64,000 bases of DNA, taken from the NCBI RefSeq assembly GCF_013761175.1, contig NZ_JACDUR010000002.1:124001-188000 (forward strand). Direction: 5' to 3'. Positions 1-8,166 of this stretch are shown one piece after another. The position numbers and the translations under genes were made by a program. This DNA comes from Nonomuraea soli (GTDB taxonomy: Bacteria > Actinomycetota > Actinomycetes > Streptosporangiales > Streptosporangiaceae). Below the pieces are notes generated by a model. That model saw only the letters and a list, made by a program, of their open reading frames with translations, had not been told where the DNA came from and did no database searches. Positions within the stretch are counted from its first letter, which is position 1, and the number at the start of each line of letters is the position of its first letter.

Positions 1-3000
1 GACGAGCTCTACTCCACCGAGGCCACCGAGCGCGCGCCGCGCGACCCGATGGCCGGGGAATCGGTCCAGATCAAGGCCACGACGTGGCCGATCGAGCCGG
101 GTCAGACGGTGTGGGTGACGTGGACCAGGAACGGCGTCGCCCAGACCCCGATCGGCGCCGCCTTCGACTACAACAACGGCAACAACACCTACTGGAAGCT
201 CACCCTGGGCACCTTCGCCCGGGGTGACCAGATCTCCTACACGGTCAACGCCGACGTCAACGGCGGCGGGCAGCGCAGCACCGGCCCGTTCTCCTTCACC
301 GTCACGTCGTGGAGCACGGTCACCAACGTGACCGGCTACACCAACAACGGCACCTCGGTGGACGTCACCACCGGCGACAGCGCGGGCAGCTTCACGCCGA
401 AGATCCGCTTCGCCTTCCCGGCGCTCGACCGGTTCCGTACCCAGATCGCCCCCAGCGGCAGCGGCCTGAACATCTCGGGCGTGAGCGGCTACACGGTGAC
501 CAACTCGGCGAGCACGCTGACCCTGTCCACGAGCTCGCTGGTGCTGAAGATCCAGAAGACGCCGTACCGGCTGTCGGTCTACAAGGGCGACGGCACCACG
601 CTGATCACCCGCCAGTACGATCCGGCGGTCTTCCGCAACATCGGCTGGGCCAGCGACGGCGCCACCACGATCACCAAGATCGAGGACCACCTGCTGTCAC
701 CGGCGGGCGAGCGCTTCGAGGGCTTCGGCGAACGCTACGACCGGCTCGACCAGCGCGGCACCGACGTGCACAACTACGTCTACAACCAGTACCGCGACCA
801 GGGCGCGACCCGCCGCACCTACCTGAGCGTGCCGTTCTTCCTGAACTCCGCGGGCTACGGCGTCTACCTGCCCAGCACCCGCTACGCGATCTTCAACCTC
901 GGCACCCACCTGAGCGACCTGGCCGGGTTCACCGTCGACACGGGCGGCGCGCTCAACTCCACGCTCGACTACCACTTCTTCGCCGGTTCCCCGGCCGAGA
1001 TCGTCGACGACTACACCGCCGTCAGCGGCCGACCGCAACTGCCGCCCAAGTGGGCCTTCGGCGTGTGGATGTCGGCCAACGAGTGGAACACGCAGGCCGA
1101 GGTCGCCACCGAACTCGGCAACGTCACCACGCACAACATCCCGCACACCGCGCTCGTGCTGGAGCAGTGGAGCGACGAGGCCACCTTCTACGTCTGGCAC
1201 GGCGCGACCTACACCGCCAAACCGGGCAGCGGGAAACTCGCCTACTCCGATCTGACCTTCCCCGCGGGAACGGCCTGGACGAACCCCCAGCAGATGATCA
1301 CCAACGCCCACAACCAGGGCATCAAGGTGATTCTCTGGCAGATCCCGGTGCTGAAGGAGAACTTCGACACCAACCCCTCCACCCCGCCGCAGCAGCACCT
1401 CAACGACAAGGCCTACGCCCAGGCGCAGAACTACGTCGTGCCCAACTACCGCATCCCCACCGGGCAGTGGTTCGGCGACTCGCTGGTGCCCGACTTCACC
1501 GGCACCGCCGCCACCAACTGGTGGATGAGCAAGCGCGACTACCTCTTCGACATCGGCGTCGACGGCTTCAAGACCGACGGCAGCGAGGCCATCTTCGGCC
1601 GCAACGTCACCTTCGCCGACGGGCGCAAGGGCGACGAGATGCACAACGCCTACCCCAACAGCTACACCAGCGCCTACAACACCTACGTCAAGGGCAAGAA
1701 CGCCCAGAACACGATCTTCAGCAGGGCCGGGACCTCCGGGGCGCAGCAGTACTCCATCTTCTGGGCAGGCGACCAGAACTCCAGCTTCTCCGCCTTCCAG
1801 GAGGCCGTGCGCGCCCAGCTCAGCGCCGGGCAGTCCGGCGTGCCGTACACCGCGTGGGACCTGGCCGGGTTCACCGGCACCTTCCCCAGCGCCGAGCTCT
1901 TCCTGCGCTCGACCTCCCAGGCCACCTTCTCGCCGATCATGCAGTACCACTCCGAGAAGGCCAACCCCGCGGTCTCCGAGGCACGCACGCCGTGGAACGT
2001 GCAGGCACGCACCGGTGACACCACCGTGATCCCGACCTTCCGCAAGTTCGCCAACGTGCGCATGAACCTCATCCCCTACCTCTACACCGAGGCCAAGGCC
2101 GGCTCGGCGACGGGCGTGCCGATGATGCGGGCGATGAGCTTCGCCTTCCCCGGCGACTCGACCGCCGCGCCGCTGGACCAGCAGTACATGTTCGGCTCGC
2201 AGCTCCTGGTCGCCCCCATCACCACCCAGGGCGCCACGACCAAGAACGTCTACGTGCCCGCGGGCGAGTGGTACGACCTGTGGAACGGCGGGCGTGTCAC
2301 AGGACCGGTCACCAAGTCCTACTACGCCGGTCTCGACAGCATCCCCGTCTACGCCAGGCCGGGAGCGATCATCCCGCTCAACCTCAACGCCGACTACCAG
2401 CTCGGCGGCACGATCGGCAACAGCGTGACGAGCTACACCAACCTCGTCTTCCGCATCTACCCGGCCGGCTCGACGTCCTACTCCTACTTCGACGACGCCG
2501 CCGCGGTGAACCGCACCATCAGCTCGGCCGAGAACTGGGCCGCGCACACCGCGACGGTGACCGTACCGGCCCTGACCACGACCAGCACCCTGCAGGTCGC
2601 CTCCACCCAGCCCAGCAGCGTCACCGGCGCCACCGCCCGTGCCAGCCTGGCCGCGCTGAAGGCGGCCGCCGAAGGCTGGTGGTGGGACCCGGTCCAGCAG
2701 CTCACCCACGTCAAGCTGGCCTCCTCCGCCTCCAGCAGGACCGTCACCCTCAACGGCGTCGACAAGGCCGGCTACGAGGCCGAGTTCGCCACCGGCACCG
2801 GCACCACGACCAACACCAACCACCCCGGCTACACCGGCACCGGCTTCGCCGACGGCTTCAGCGCCTCCGGCGACGCGCTCACCTTCGGCGTCAAGGCCGA
2901 CGCCGCGGGCAGCCACTCGCTGAAGTTCCGCTACTCCAACGGCGTCGCCACCACCGCCACGGCGACCGTCCAGGTCGACGGCGTCAGCGTCGGCACCCTC

Positions 3001-3141
3001 TCGATGCCGTCGACGGGCAACTGGGACACCTGGGCCACCGCCTCGATCCCGGCGACCCTGACCGCCGGCGCCAGATCGATCAAGATCCTGTACGGCAGCG
3101 GCGGCGTCAACCTCGACCACCTGGTGGTGGCACGCCCATGA
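1..3141 (+). CDS. GH31 family alpha-glucan glycosidase/transglycosylase with C-terminal CBM35, 5' end cut by window
   Basis: The frame is open from base 1, so the start codon and any signal peptide lie outside the window; 1046 residues are visible. After a beta-sandwich region (about residues 17-105) comes a GH31 (beta/alpha)8 barrel. The family nucleophile is the Asp of DGFKTDGSEA (residue 526) and the likely acid/base is the Asp of FWAGDQNS (residue 591). A CBM35-type module fills about residues 927-1046 (PGYTGTGFADGF). GH31 retaining enzymes hydrolyse or transfer alpha-glucosyl or alpha-xylosyl units. The stop overlaps the next gene's ATG (ATGA), so the two are translationally coupled. Two adjacent GH31 enzymes with starch-type binding modules recall the 6-alpha-glucosyltransferase / 3-alpha-isomaltosyltransferase pair that makes cyclic tetrasaccharide, but that exact activity is inferred. 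Family assignment is secure; substrate is not. Confidence 0.9.
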   Translation, partial: DELYSTEATERAPRDPMAGESVQIKATTWPIEPGQTVWVTWTRNGVAQTPIGAAFDYNNGNNTYWKLTLGTFARGDQISYTVNADVNGGGQRSTGPFSFTVTSWSTVTNVTGYTNNGTSVDVTTGDSAGSFTPKIRFAFPALDRFRTQIAPSGSGLNISGVSGYTVTNSASTLTLSTSSLVLKIQKTPYRLSVYKGDGTTLITRQYDPAVFRNIGWASDGATTITKIEDHLLSPAGERFEGFGERYDRLDQRGTDVHNYVYNQYRDQGATRRTYLSVPFFLNSAGYGVYLPSTRYAIFNLGTHLSDLAGFTVDTGGALNSTLDYHFFAGSPAEIVDDYTAVSGRPQLPPKWAFGVWMSANEWNTQAEVATELGNVTTHNIPHTALVLEQWSDEATFYVWHGATYTAKPGSGKLAYSDLTFPAGTAWTNPQQMITNAHNQGIKVILWQIPVLKENFDTNPSTPPQQHLNDKAYAQAQNYVVPNYRIPTGQWFGDSLVPDFTGTAATNWWMSKRDYLFDIGVDGFKTDGSEAIFGRNVTFADGRKGDEMHNAYPNSYTSAYNTYVKGKNAQNTIFSRAGTSGAQQYSIFWAGDQNSSFSAFQEAVRAQLSAGQSGVPYTAWDLAGFTGTFPSAELFLRSTSQATFSPIMQYHSEKANPAVSEARTPWNVQARTGDTTVIPTFRKFANVRMNLIPYLYTEAKAGSATGVPMMRAMSFAFPGDSTAAPLDQQYMFGSQLLVAPITTQGATTKNVYVPAGEWYDLWNGGRVTGPVTKSYYAGLDSIPVYARPGAIIPLNLNADYQLGGTIGNSVTSYTNLVFRIYPAGSTSYSYFDDAAAVNRTISSAENWAAHTATVTVPALTTTSTLQVASTQPSSVTGATARASLAALKAAAEGWWWDPVQQLTHVKLASSASSRTVTLNGVDKAGYEAEFATGTGTTTNTNHPGYTGTGFADGFSASGDALTFGVKADAAGSHSLKFRYSNGVATTATATVQVDGVSVGTLSMPSTGNWDTWATASIPATLTAGARSIKILYGSGGVNLDHLVVARP

Positions 3142-5963
3142 GACGCACCCTGCTCCTGCTGGCAGCCCTGCTGCTGCCGCTGCTCGTTGCCCAGCCCGCG
3201 CAGGCGGCCGTGCAGCGGGTCCAGTTCACCAGCGGCTCGACCTACCTGATCGTGGAGTTCCTCGACGACGACCTGGTGCACTTCGAACTGGCCAACGGCA
3301 CCAGCCCCGGCACCTCGTCGCCGCTGTTCACCACACCGCAGGTGGCCAAGACCACCTACACAGGACCCACCAGCTTCAACCAGAGCGGCAACATCCTCAC
3401 CACGGCCTCGATGAAGGTCGAGGTCACGGCCGGCACGCTCTGCGTCAAGGTCTCCGACCCCACCCGGCTGCTGTACGAGGCCTGCCCGCGCAACCTGTCG
3501 GCCGCGTGGAAGGGCCTGTCGATCACGAAGGGCTCGATCCAGAACGCCTACGGCCTGGGCGAGCAGTTCTTCATGGGCGGCAGCGCCGACGGCGACTGGG
3601 TGGGCCGCACCCGCACACCCGGCGGCGCCTACGGCAACGCCATGGCCTACGACACCGACAACGGGCCGGTCGGCAACGCCCAGATCCCGGTGCTGTTCGC
3701 GGTCGGCGCCTCCAACCTCAACTACGGCTTCTTCCTCGACCAGGTCTACAAGCAGGAGTGGAACCTCACCGGCGACCCGTGGACCGTCGACACCTGGGGC
3801 GACCAGGTGCGCTGGTACACGATGACCGGGGCCGACCTGCCCGACCTGCGCAAGGACTACATGGAGCTGACCGGCAGGCCGCCGGTGCCGCCGAAGAAGG
3901 CCTTCGGCATGTGGGTGTCGGAGTTCGGCTACGACAACTGGACCGAGATCGACAACCGGCTGGCCACGCTGCGCACCGCGAAGTTCCCCGTCGACGGTTT
4001 CGTGCTCGACCTGCAGTGGTTCGGCGGCGTCACGGCCGGATCCGACAACACGCGGATGGGCACGCTGGCGTGGGACACCGCGAACTTCCCCAACCCGGCC
4101 ACCAAGATCTCCTCCCTGGCGTCCACCGAGGGCCTCGGGCTGATGACCATCGAGGAGTCGTACATCGGCAAGAACAACGCCGAGCACGCCGACATGGCCA
4201 CCCGCGGCTACCTGGTCCGCGCCGGATGCTCCTCGTGCGCGCCCACCTACCTGACCACCAACGACTGGTGGGGGCGCGGCGGCATGATCGACTGGACGCA
4301 GGACGCGGCGGGCGACTACTGGCACACCACCAAGCGCCAGCCGCTCATCAACCAGGGCGTGCTCGGCCACTGGCTCGACCTGGGCGAGCCGGAGATGTAC
4401 GACGCGGCCGACTGGACCGCGGGGGTACTGCCCGGCAAGCACGCCCACGCCGACTACCACAACGTCTACAACCTCAAGTGGGCCCAGAGCATCGCCCGCG
4501 GCTACACCTCCGGCACCAAACGCCCCTTCATGCTGGCCCGCTCGGGCGCGGGCGGCATGCAGCGGCACGGCGTGGCGATGTGGTCGGCCGACATCGGCTC
4601 CAAGCTGACCGCCCTGGCCCAGCAGCAGAACGCGCAGATGCACATGTCGATGTCGGGCATCGACTACTACGGCTCCGACATCGGCGGCTTCCGCCGCGAG
4701 ATGCTCGACTCCGACCTCAACGAGCTCTACACCCAGTGGTTCGCCAACGGCGCCTGGTTCGAGGTGCCGATCAGGCCGCACACCGAGAACCTGTGCAACT
4801 GCGCGCAGACCTCGCCCGACCAGATCGGCCACACCGCCAGCAACCTGGCCAGCCTGCGGCAACGCTACGAGCTGACGCCGTACTACTACTCGCTCGCCCA
4901 CCGGGCGTACGCCACGGGCGAGCCGGTGGTGCCGCCGCTGGCGTACTACTACCAGAACGACGCGAACGTGCGGGAGATGGGCCACCAGAAGCTCATCGGC
5001 AAGGACCTGCTCGTGGGCGTCGTGGCCGGGGCGGGCGAGCGCAAACGCGACGTCTACCTGCCCGCCGGCACCTGGTACGACTACGCCACGGGGGAGAAGC
5101 TCACCAGCACCGGCCAGTGGTTCACCGACCGGCCGCTGTGGGTCAACGGCGCCTTCCGTCTGCCCGCCTTCGCGCGGGCCGGGGCGATCCTGCCCAAGAT
5201 GTTCGTCGACGACAAGACGATGAACGTCATGGGCAAGCGCACCGACGCCACCACCCGTAACGAGCTCGTCGCGCGGGTGTACGCCGGAGGCACCAGCAGC
5301 TTCACCCTCTACGAGGACGACGGCGCCAGCACCGCCTACCAGGGCGGCGCCGTACGGACCACGCAGCTGAGCCAGCAGCTCAGCGGCTCGACCGCCACGG
5401 TCACCGTCGCCGCCTCCAGCGGCACCTACACCGGGGCGCCGTCCTCGCGGCAGAACGTCGTCGAGCTCGTCGCCGACACCCAGGCGTCGGCCGTCACGCT
5501 CAACGGCTCGGCCCTGACCCAGCACGCCACCAAGGCGGCCTTCGACGCCGCCTCCAGCGGCTGGTACAACGCGGGCGGCAACCTGATCGTCGCCAAGTCG
5601 GCCTCGACGGCGGTCACCTCGGCCAAGACCTTCGCCTTCACCCTCGGCCAGGCGCCGGTCTCGGTCACCTTCTCCTGCTCCAACGGCACCACCACCAGCG
5701 GGCAGTCGGTGTACGCGGTGGGCAACGTGCCCCAGCTCGGCGCCTGGTCGGTGGCCAGCGCGGTGAAGCTGTCGCCGACCTCCTACCCGACGTGGACGGG
5801 GACGATCTCCAAGCTGCCGCCGAACACCACCGTCGAGTGGAAGTGCGTCAAGCGGCAGGAGGCGAACTTCCCCGACACGGCCGACGCGTGGGAGCCGGGA
5901 GGCAACAACACGGTCACCACCCCGGCGACCGGATCGGGAGGCACCAGCACGGGCGCCTTCTGA
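3138..5963 (+). CDS. Secreted GH31 alpha-glucosidase/transglucosidase with C-terminal CBM20
   Basis: This is a 941-residue secreted enzyme. The ATG is the first base of an ATGA overlap with the upstream GH31 gene and opens a classical signal peptide (leucine-rich, cleavage after about residue 23 at AQA). The GH31 barrel carries GHWLDLGEPEM with the nucleophile Asp at residue 414, and MWSADIGS with the probable acid/base at residue 485. After the beta-sandwich C-domains, residues from about 840 to the end form a CBM20 starch-binding domain (CSNGTTTSGQSVYAVGNVPQLGAW is its first strand and loop region). CBM20 indicates that the enzyme binds starch, dextrin or a related alpha-glucan outside the cell. 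It probably acts with the preceding GH31 on the same substrate. It is distinct in sequence from the first enzyme, so this is not a recent duplication. Hydrolase versus transferase cannot be decided from sequence alone. Confidence 0.92.
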   Translation: MRRTLLLLAALLLPLLVAQPAQAAVQRVQFTSGSTYLIVEFLDDDLVHFELANGTSPGTSSPLFTTPQVAKTTYTGPTSFNQSGNILTTASMKVEVTAGTLCVKVSDPTRLLYEACPRNLSAAWKGLSITKGSIQNAYGLGEQFFMGGSADGDWVGRTRTPGGAYGNAMAYDTDNGPVGNAQIPVLFAVGASNLNYGFFLDQVYKQEWNLTGDPWTVDTWGDQVRWYTMTGADLPDLRKDYMELTGRPPVPPKKAFGMWVSEFGYDNWTEIDNRLATLRTAKFPVDGFVLDLQWFGGVTAGSDNTRMGTLAWDTANFPNPATKISSLASTEGLGLMTIEESYIGKNNAEHADMATRGYLVRAGCSSCAPTYLTTNDWWGRGGMIDWTQDAAGDYWHTTKRQPLINQGVLGHWLDLGEPEMYDAADWTAGVLPGKHAHADYHNVYNLKWAQSIARGYTSGTKRPFMLARSGAGGMQRHGVAMWSADIGSKLTALAQQQNAQMHMSMSGIDYYGSDIGGFRREMLDSDLNELYTQWFANGAWFEVPIRPHTENLCNCAQTSPDQIGHTASNLASLRQRYELTPYYYSLAHRAYATGEPVVPPLAYYYQNDANVREMGHQKLIGKDLLVGVVAGAGERKRDVYLPAGTWYDYATGEKLTSTGQWFTDRPLWVNGAFRLPAFARAGAILPKMFVDDKTMNVMGKRTDATTRNELVARVYAGGTSSFTLYEDDGASTAYQGGAVRTTQLSQQLSGSTATVTVAASSGTYTGAPSSRQNVVELVADTQASAVTLNGSALTQHATKAAFDAASSGWYNAGGNLIVAKSASTAVTSAKTFAFTLGQAPVSVTFSCSNGTTTSGQSVYAVGNVPQLGAWSVASAVKLSPTSYPTWTGTISKLPPNTTVEWKCVKRQEANFPDTADAWEPGGNNTVTTPATGSGGTSTGAF

Positions 5964-5968
5964 GCCGT

Positions 5969-6004
5969 GGTGCGCGCGGTCGAACCGGTTCGACCGCGCG
6001 CACC
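5969..6004. terminator. Bidirectional terminator: 36-bp perfect palindrome between convergent genes
   Basis: Eighteen bases are followed immediately by their exact reverse complement (left arm GGTGCGCGCGGTCGAACC). The palindrome lies 5 bp after the GH31 stop and 19 bp after the GH8 stop, which is read from the other strand. A GC-rich hairpin at this place should stop transcription from both sides. There is no long T tract, as is common for actinomycete terminators. Confidence 0.85.
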
Positions 6005-6023
6005 TGCCACGGCAGCGGACAGG

Positions 6024-7919
6024 TCAGGGCACCCAGTGGTTGTGGGTGACGGTGATCATGACCTGGAGCTGGATGCTGGCCGCGAAGTAGCTGCTGGAGT
6101 CGATGCCGGTGCTGACCATCTTGTTCCAGAGCGCGTCGAGCCAGGCCTGGCTGCCGGTGTCGGTCATCGCCGCGACGGCGAACGGCGCGAAGTAGGCCGC
6201 CGAGCTGCCGCTGGAGATCTGCGTGCCGTTCAGCTTGTAACCGATGGCGATCTTGTTCGGGTCGCCGCCCGTCTTGCTCCTGATCCAGGTGTTGAGCTTG
6301 CGGGCCGCGGCGAGCGACTGGGAGTCGCCGCTGGTGACCGCGTCGTCGCCGATCCGCCAGGGGGTACGGCAGGCGTTCCAGTAGTACTGGCCGTCGTTGG
6401 CCGACTCCAGCACCTCGCCGGGGGCCGGCCTGGGGCTGGTGTTGGTGTTGACCACGAAGTCGGGCAGCAGCCCGGTGCCGGAGGCGTAGCCGGACTGCAG
6501 CGAGGTGAGCACGCTCTGGTGCTTGTTGCGGATGGTGTCCCAGGCGGCGTCGCCGGTGGCCTTGCGGAAGGCACGGAAGTGGTCGGCCATCCAGTCGGAG
6601 GTGCGGCTGATGTAGTAGTGCTCGCCGCCCGAGCTGCTCCAGTCGCCCAGCTTCAGCAGGTTCGTGGAGGGGTTGATCTCGTCCTTCTTGATGGCGTTGA
6701 TGTGCCTGATCGCCAGCTGCTTGTAGTTGTAGGTGCCGGAGCTGCCCCACTGCTGGTCGGCCAGGAGCAGGCCGTAGGCGACGTCCATGTCGCCGTCGGT
6801 GGCGGCGTCGGTGCCGTTGACGCTGACGCAGGAGGTGTTCTGCTCGGCGGCCAGCAGGTCGGGGTTGATCGAGGAGGGGTGGTCGATCTTCCACTTGACC
6901 AGGCCGTCGAAGATCTTCTTGGCGTCCGGGTCGGCCCCGGCCATCGTCGCCGTGATCACCATGCCGTAGCCCTGGGCCTCGGCCACGTAGGGGTGGTCGG
7001 CGTCGGGGGAGATGACCTGGTACCAGCCGTTGCCGCAGTTCTGGCGGACGAAGGCGGCCTTCCAGCGCTTGTAGTAGTCGATGACCTGGGCGTCCAGGGA
7101 CGCCTGGCTGCCCGAGGGCCGCAGCATGCCGGAGGCGTAGGGCCGGCTGTGGCTGCCGAAGGGCACGGCGGGCCCGCTGCCGGTGGGCTGCGTGGTGGCG
7201 GTGACGGAACTGCCGGCGCTGGAGGTGTTGCCCGCGGCGTCCCTGGCTCTGACGGTGTAGCTGTAGGACGTCGAGGCGGTGAGTCCGGTGTCGGTGTGGG
7301 TGGTGCCGGTGACGCTGGCCACCTGGGTGCCGCCGCGGTAGACGTCGTAGCCGGTGACGCCGACGTTGTCGGTCGACGCGCTCCAGGCCAGGCTCACCGT
7401 GGACGACGTGGTGCCGGTGCTGCGCAGGTCGGCGGGGGTGCTGGGGGGCGTGGTGTCGGAGCCGCCCGCGGGCGTGCCGTACACGTCGAACTCCCACAGG
7501 GAGTAGCCGTACGGCGTGCCGCGCTGCGTGCCGTGCACGCGGACGTAGCGGCCGGTGCCTGCGAGCGTGAGGTCGTCGACGCCGCCGTCGCCCGCGCTGG
7601 TGGAGTAGACGTCGGACCAGGTGCCGCCGTCGTTGGACGTCTGGATCTTGTAGGTCTTGCCGTAGGCGGCCTCCCAGTTGAGGCGCACCCGGCTGATGGT
7701 GTGCGACGAGCCGAGGTCGACGCGCAGCCACTGCGGGTCGCTGCCCTCCAGCGAGGCCCAGCGGGTCGAGGTGCTGCCGTCCACCGCCTTGCCCGCCTCG
7801 AAGCCGGCGGCCTCGATGGAGGAGGCTGACGCGGGCTTGCCGCGCGAGATCAGAGGGTCGGCCGTTGTGGCGCTCACCAGCATCGGTAACGCCAGAGCGA
7901 CGGCGAGGAAGACTTTCAC
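6024..7919 (-). CDS. Secreted GH8 family glycoside hydrolase with CBM32 and fibronectin type III modules
   Basis: This 631-residue protein starts with GTG at 7919, preceded by GGAGAG at a good distance, and carries a signal peptide of about 20 residues. Modules in order: an F5/8-type C (CBM32) domain at about 24-150 (RWASLEGSDPQW), a fibronectin III domain at about 158-248, and a GH8 (alpha/alpha)6 barrel from about 255 to the end. GH8 marks are AEAQGYGM with the likely proton donor Glu, and ATDGDMDVAYGL with a conserved Asp. GH8 members are inverting endo-enzymes that act on chitosan, cellulose, lichenan or xylan; the sequence does not settle which. The CBM32 is very like that of the divergent phosphoesterase. 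The promoter and a palindromic operator lie just upstream. Confidence 0.92.
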   Translation of the reverse strand: MKVFLAVALALPMLVSATTADPLISRGKPASASSIEAAGFEAGKAVDGSTSTRWASLEGSDPQWLRVDLGSSHTISRVRLNWEAAYGKTYKIQTSNDGGTWSDVYSTSAGDGGVDDLTLAGTGRYVRVHGTQRGTPYGYSLWEFDVYGTPAGGSDTTPPSTPADLRSTGTTSSTVSLAWSASTDNVGVTGYDVYRGGTQVASVTGTTHTDTGLTASTSYSYTVRARDAAGNTSSAGSSVTATTQPTGSGPAVPFGSHSRPYASGMLRPSGSQASLDAQVIDYYKRWKAAFVRQNCGNGWYQVISPDADHPYVAEAQGYGMVITATMAGADPDAKKIFDGLVKWKIDHPSSINPDLLAAEQNTSCVSVNGTDAATDGDMDVAYGLLLADQQWGSSGTYNYKQLAIRHINAIKKDEINPSTNLLKLGDWSSSGGEHYYISRTSDWMADHFRAFRKATGDAAWDTIRNKHQSVLTSLQSGYASGTGLLPDFVVNTNTSPRPAPGEVLESANDGQYYWNACRTPWRIGDDAVTSGDSQSLAAARKLNTWIRSKTGGDPNKIAIGYKLNGTQISSGSSAAYFAPFAVAAMTDTGSQAWLDALWNKMVSTGIDSSSYFAASIQLQVMITVTHNHWVP

Positions 7920-7934
7920 GGACTCTCCAGGTTA

Positions 7935-7953
7935 GTTAAGAAAGATTCCTAAC
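7935..7953. promoter_or_regulatory. Operator-like palindrome 1 (GTTAAGAA-N3-TTCCTAAC)
   Basis: This 19-bp near-palindrome sits between the -10 region and the GTG start of the GH8 gene, a position where a bound repressor would block transcription. It matches palindrome 2 at 8009-8027 in layout and in 15 of 16 arm bases. The TTAGGAA/TTCCTAA form resembles sites I recall for ROK-family repressors in front of secreted actinomycete glycosidases; that comparison is from memory and is inferred. Confidence 0.65.
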
Positions 7954-7962
7954 TCTCAGCGG

Positions 7963-7991
7963 AGAGTATGGGGTGGGGAATCGGCACACAA
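7963..7991 (-). promoter_or_regulatory. Putative promoter of the GH8 gene
   Basis: On the minus strand TTGTGT (7986-7991) and TACTCT (7963-7968) are separated by 17 bp, a fair match to a housekeeping sigma promoter. Palindrome 1 lies directly downstream of the -10 element. Confidence 0.5.
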
Positions 7992-8008
7992 GGCCCAACT
8001 CTCCTCAG

Positions 8009-8027
8009 GTTAGGAATGTTTCCTAAC
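8009..8027. promoter_or_regulatory. Operator-like palindrome 2 (GTTAGGAA-N3-TTCCTAAC)
   Basis: This is a perfect inverted repeat with 8-bp arms and a 3-bp spacer. It lies 4 bp upstream of the -35 element of the phosphoesterase promoter and 17 bp upstream of the -35 of the divergent GH8 promoter. Together with palindrome 1 it suggests that one regulator controls both divergent transcripts, perhaps by looping. Confidence 0.7.
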
Positions 8028-8031
8028 TTTC

Positions 8032-8060
8032 TTGACAACGCCACGGCGTGCTTGCAGGAT
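8032..8060 (+). promoter_or_regulatory. Putative promoter of the phosphoesterase operon
   Basis: TTGACA (8032-8037) is a perfect -35 hexamer, followed after 17 bp by CAGGAT (8055-8060). The first start codon is about 107 bp downstream of the -10, leaving a sizeable untranslated leader. Confidence 0.6.
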
Positions 8061-8166
8061 CGCGGAGTGAAGGGCTTGGCGCGGCGTCCCACGGGGACGT
8101 GACGTGCTCAGCTGTCTCAGCTGCCCCGGCCCTGAAGTCCCCCTGCCTGACTTCCGGGAATCCTTC

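Noticed and set aside
697..3120. An 807-codon antisense open frame inside the first GH31 gene, and similar long antisense frames in kdp, nar, xfp and other genes
   Set aside because: They mirror the codon bias of real genes on the other strand, encode low-complexity Gly/Arg/Val/Asp-rich sequences with no motif, and have no ribosome binding sites.
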